This document shows positions 5,606 to 6,070 of a stretch of 6,070 bases of DNA, piece by piece; the first letter of the stretch is position 1; every line of letters starts with the position of its first letter. The stretch spans positions 1 through 6,070 of the forward strand of contig CAJLYG010000191.1 in the NCBI GenBank assembly GCA_905210845.1. Reading direction: 5' to 3'. The translations under genes and the position numbers were made by a program. The notes below the pieces were generated by a model. It saw only the letters and a program-made list of their open reading frames with translations, did not search any database and was not told the DNA's origin. Source of the stretch: an uncultured Prevotella sp. (GTDB lineage Bacteria > Bacteroidota > Bacteroidia > Bacteroidales > Bacteroidaceae).

Positions 5606-6070
5606 ATGAAGCTATTTAAAACAATTATCGTACTTTTATGTTGCTGTTGCTCCTGGGACGCTTCGGCGAAGGAAGTCCTTCCTTATCGCAATCCTAAGCT
5701 TCCCGTGGAGCAACGGGTAACCGACCTGTTGCAACGGATGACGTTGGAAGAGAAGGTCGGTCAGCTCCTATGCACGTTAGCATGGGATGATTATGTGATC
5801 CAAGGAAAGAAGGTCACAGTGTCTGATCAGTTTATCAAAGAGCAAAAAGAACACCACGTGGGGATGCTTTGGGCTACCTACCGGGCTGACCCATGGACGA
5901 AGAAGACGTTGGCAAATGGGTTGAATCCCTTCCTCGCCGCGGAGGCGGGAAATGCCTTGCAGAAGTATGTCATGGAGCATACTCGCCTCGGGATACCTCT
6001 CTTCTTAGCCGAAGAGGCTCCTCATGGGCACATGGCAATCGGGACCACGGTATTCCCAACGGGTATCGGA
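5606..6070 (+). CDS. Secreted GH3 glycosidase, N-terminal part, cut by right edge
   Basis: The ATG at 5606 opens a frame that runs uninterrupted for 155 codons to the edge. A signal peptide covers ~1-21: a Lys-containing start, a hydrophobic core, four consecutive Cys (12-15), then SWDASA with likely cleavage before KE. The mature part has the start typical of GH3 beta-glucosidase/beta-xylosidase-type enzymes: LPVEQRVTDLLQRMTLEEKVGQL (31-53), then RLGIPLFLAEEAPHGHMAIG (127-146) and TVFPTGIG (148-155), the start of the (beta/alpha)8 barrel. The nucleophile Asp and the acid/base lie beyond the window, so substrate (beta-glucoside, beta-xyloside or beta-N-acetylhexosaminide) cannot be read. The 6-nt gap after the fucosidase stop suggests one transcript and a shared role in glycan breakdown. 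There is no Shine-Dalgarno sequence; an A-rich stretch precedes the start. Confidence 0.92.
   Translation, partial: MKLFKTIIVLLCCCCSWDASAKEVLPYRNPKLPVEQRVTDLLQRMTLEEKVGQLLCTLAWDDYVIQGKKVTVSDQFIKEQKEHHVGMLWATYRADPWTKKTLANGLNPFLAAEAGNALQKYVMEHTRLGIPLFLAEEAPHGHMAIGTTVFPTGIG

Noticed and set aside
1..6070. tRNA or rRNA genes, CRISPR arrays, insertion sequences
   Set aside because: I saw no cloverleaf-like tRNA sequence, no regularly spaced repeats and no transposase motifs or terminal repeats bounding a coding segment.

Overview
The window looks like a chromosomal segment from a gut- or oral-type member of the Bacteroidales, most likely Prevotella-like. This rests on a Bacteroidetes-type promoter (TTG, 20 nt, TACCTTTG), the absence of Shine-Dalgarno sequences before the starts with AT-rich leaders instead, a NagB paralogue fused to a LmbE deacetylase of the kind annotated in Bacteroides, and secreted GH29 and GH3 glycosidases. 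The genus is an inference. All recognisable genes are on the + strand.

Layout. (1) Positions 1-552 hold the 3' end of a PLP-dependent beta-eliminating lyase of the tryptophanase/tyrosine phenol-lyase family, cut by the left edge. Its visible specificity residues look more like tyrosine phenol-lyase than E. coli tryptophanase, but one conserved active-site His is replaced. (2) Positions 553-899 are a 347-nt gap in two parts: a GC-rich half with several inverted repeats, including a very stable one at 666-707, and an AT-rich half with a promoter and a leader hairpin. (3) Positions 900-3693 are a two-gene operon: nagB (glucosamine-6-phosphate deaminase, with catalytic and allosteric residues intact) and, 10 nt later, a 663-aa fusion of a catalytically degenerate NagB-like domain with an apparently intact zinc-dependent LmbE/PIG-L deacetylase domain. 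A clear intrinsic terminator follows. (4) Positions 3782-5599 encode a secreted GH29 alpha-L-fucosidase, subfamily B by its acid/base motif, with two C-terminal beta-sandwich-like domains. (5) From 5606 to the right edge is the N-terminal 155 residues of a secreted GH3 glycosidase, 6 nt behind the fucosidase.

Working model (inference): the two exported glycosidases trim fucosylated host-type glycans in the periplasm or outside the cell, and the upstream operon handles amino-sugar phosphates in the cytoplasm. NagB converts glucosamine-6-P to fructose-6-P and ammonia. The fusion protein may deacetylate an N-acetyl sugar or related amide under control of its dead NagB domain. The amino-acid lyase appears to be a separate neighbour.

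The most interesting item is the fusion protein: three of four catalytic NagB residues are lost, much of the allosteric-ligand site is kept, and the deacetylase metal site is intact. The second is the block of inverted repeats downstream of the lyase gene.
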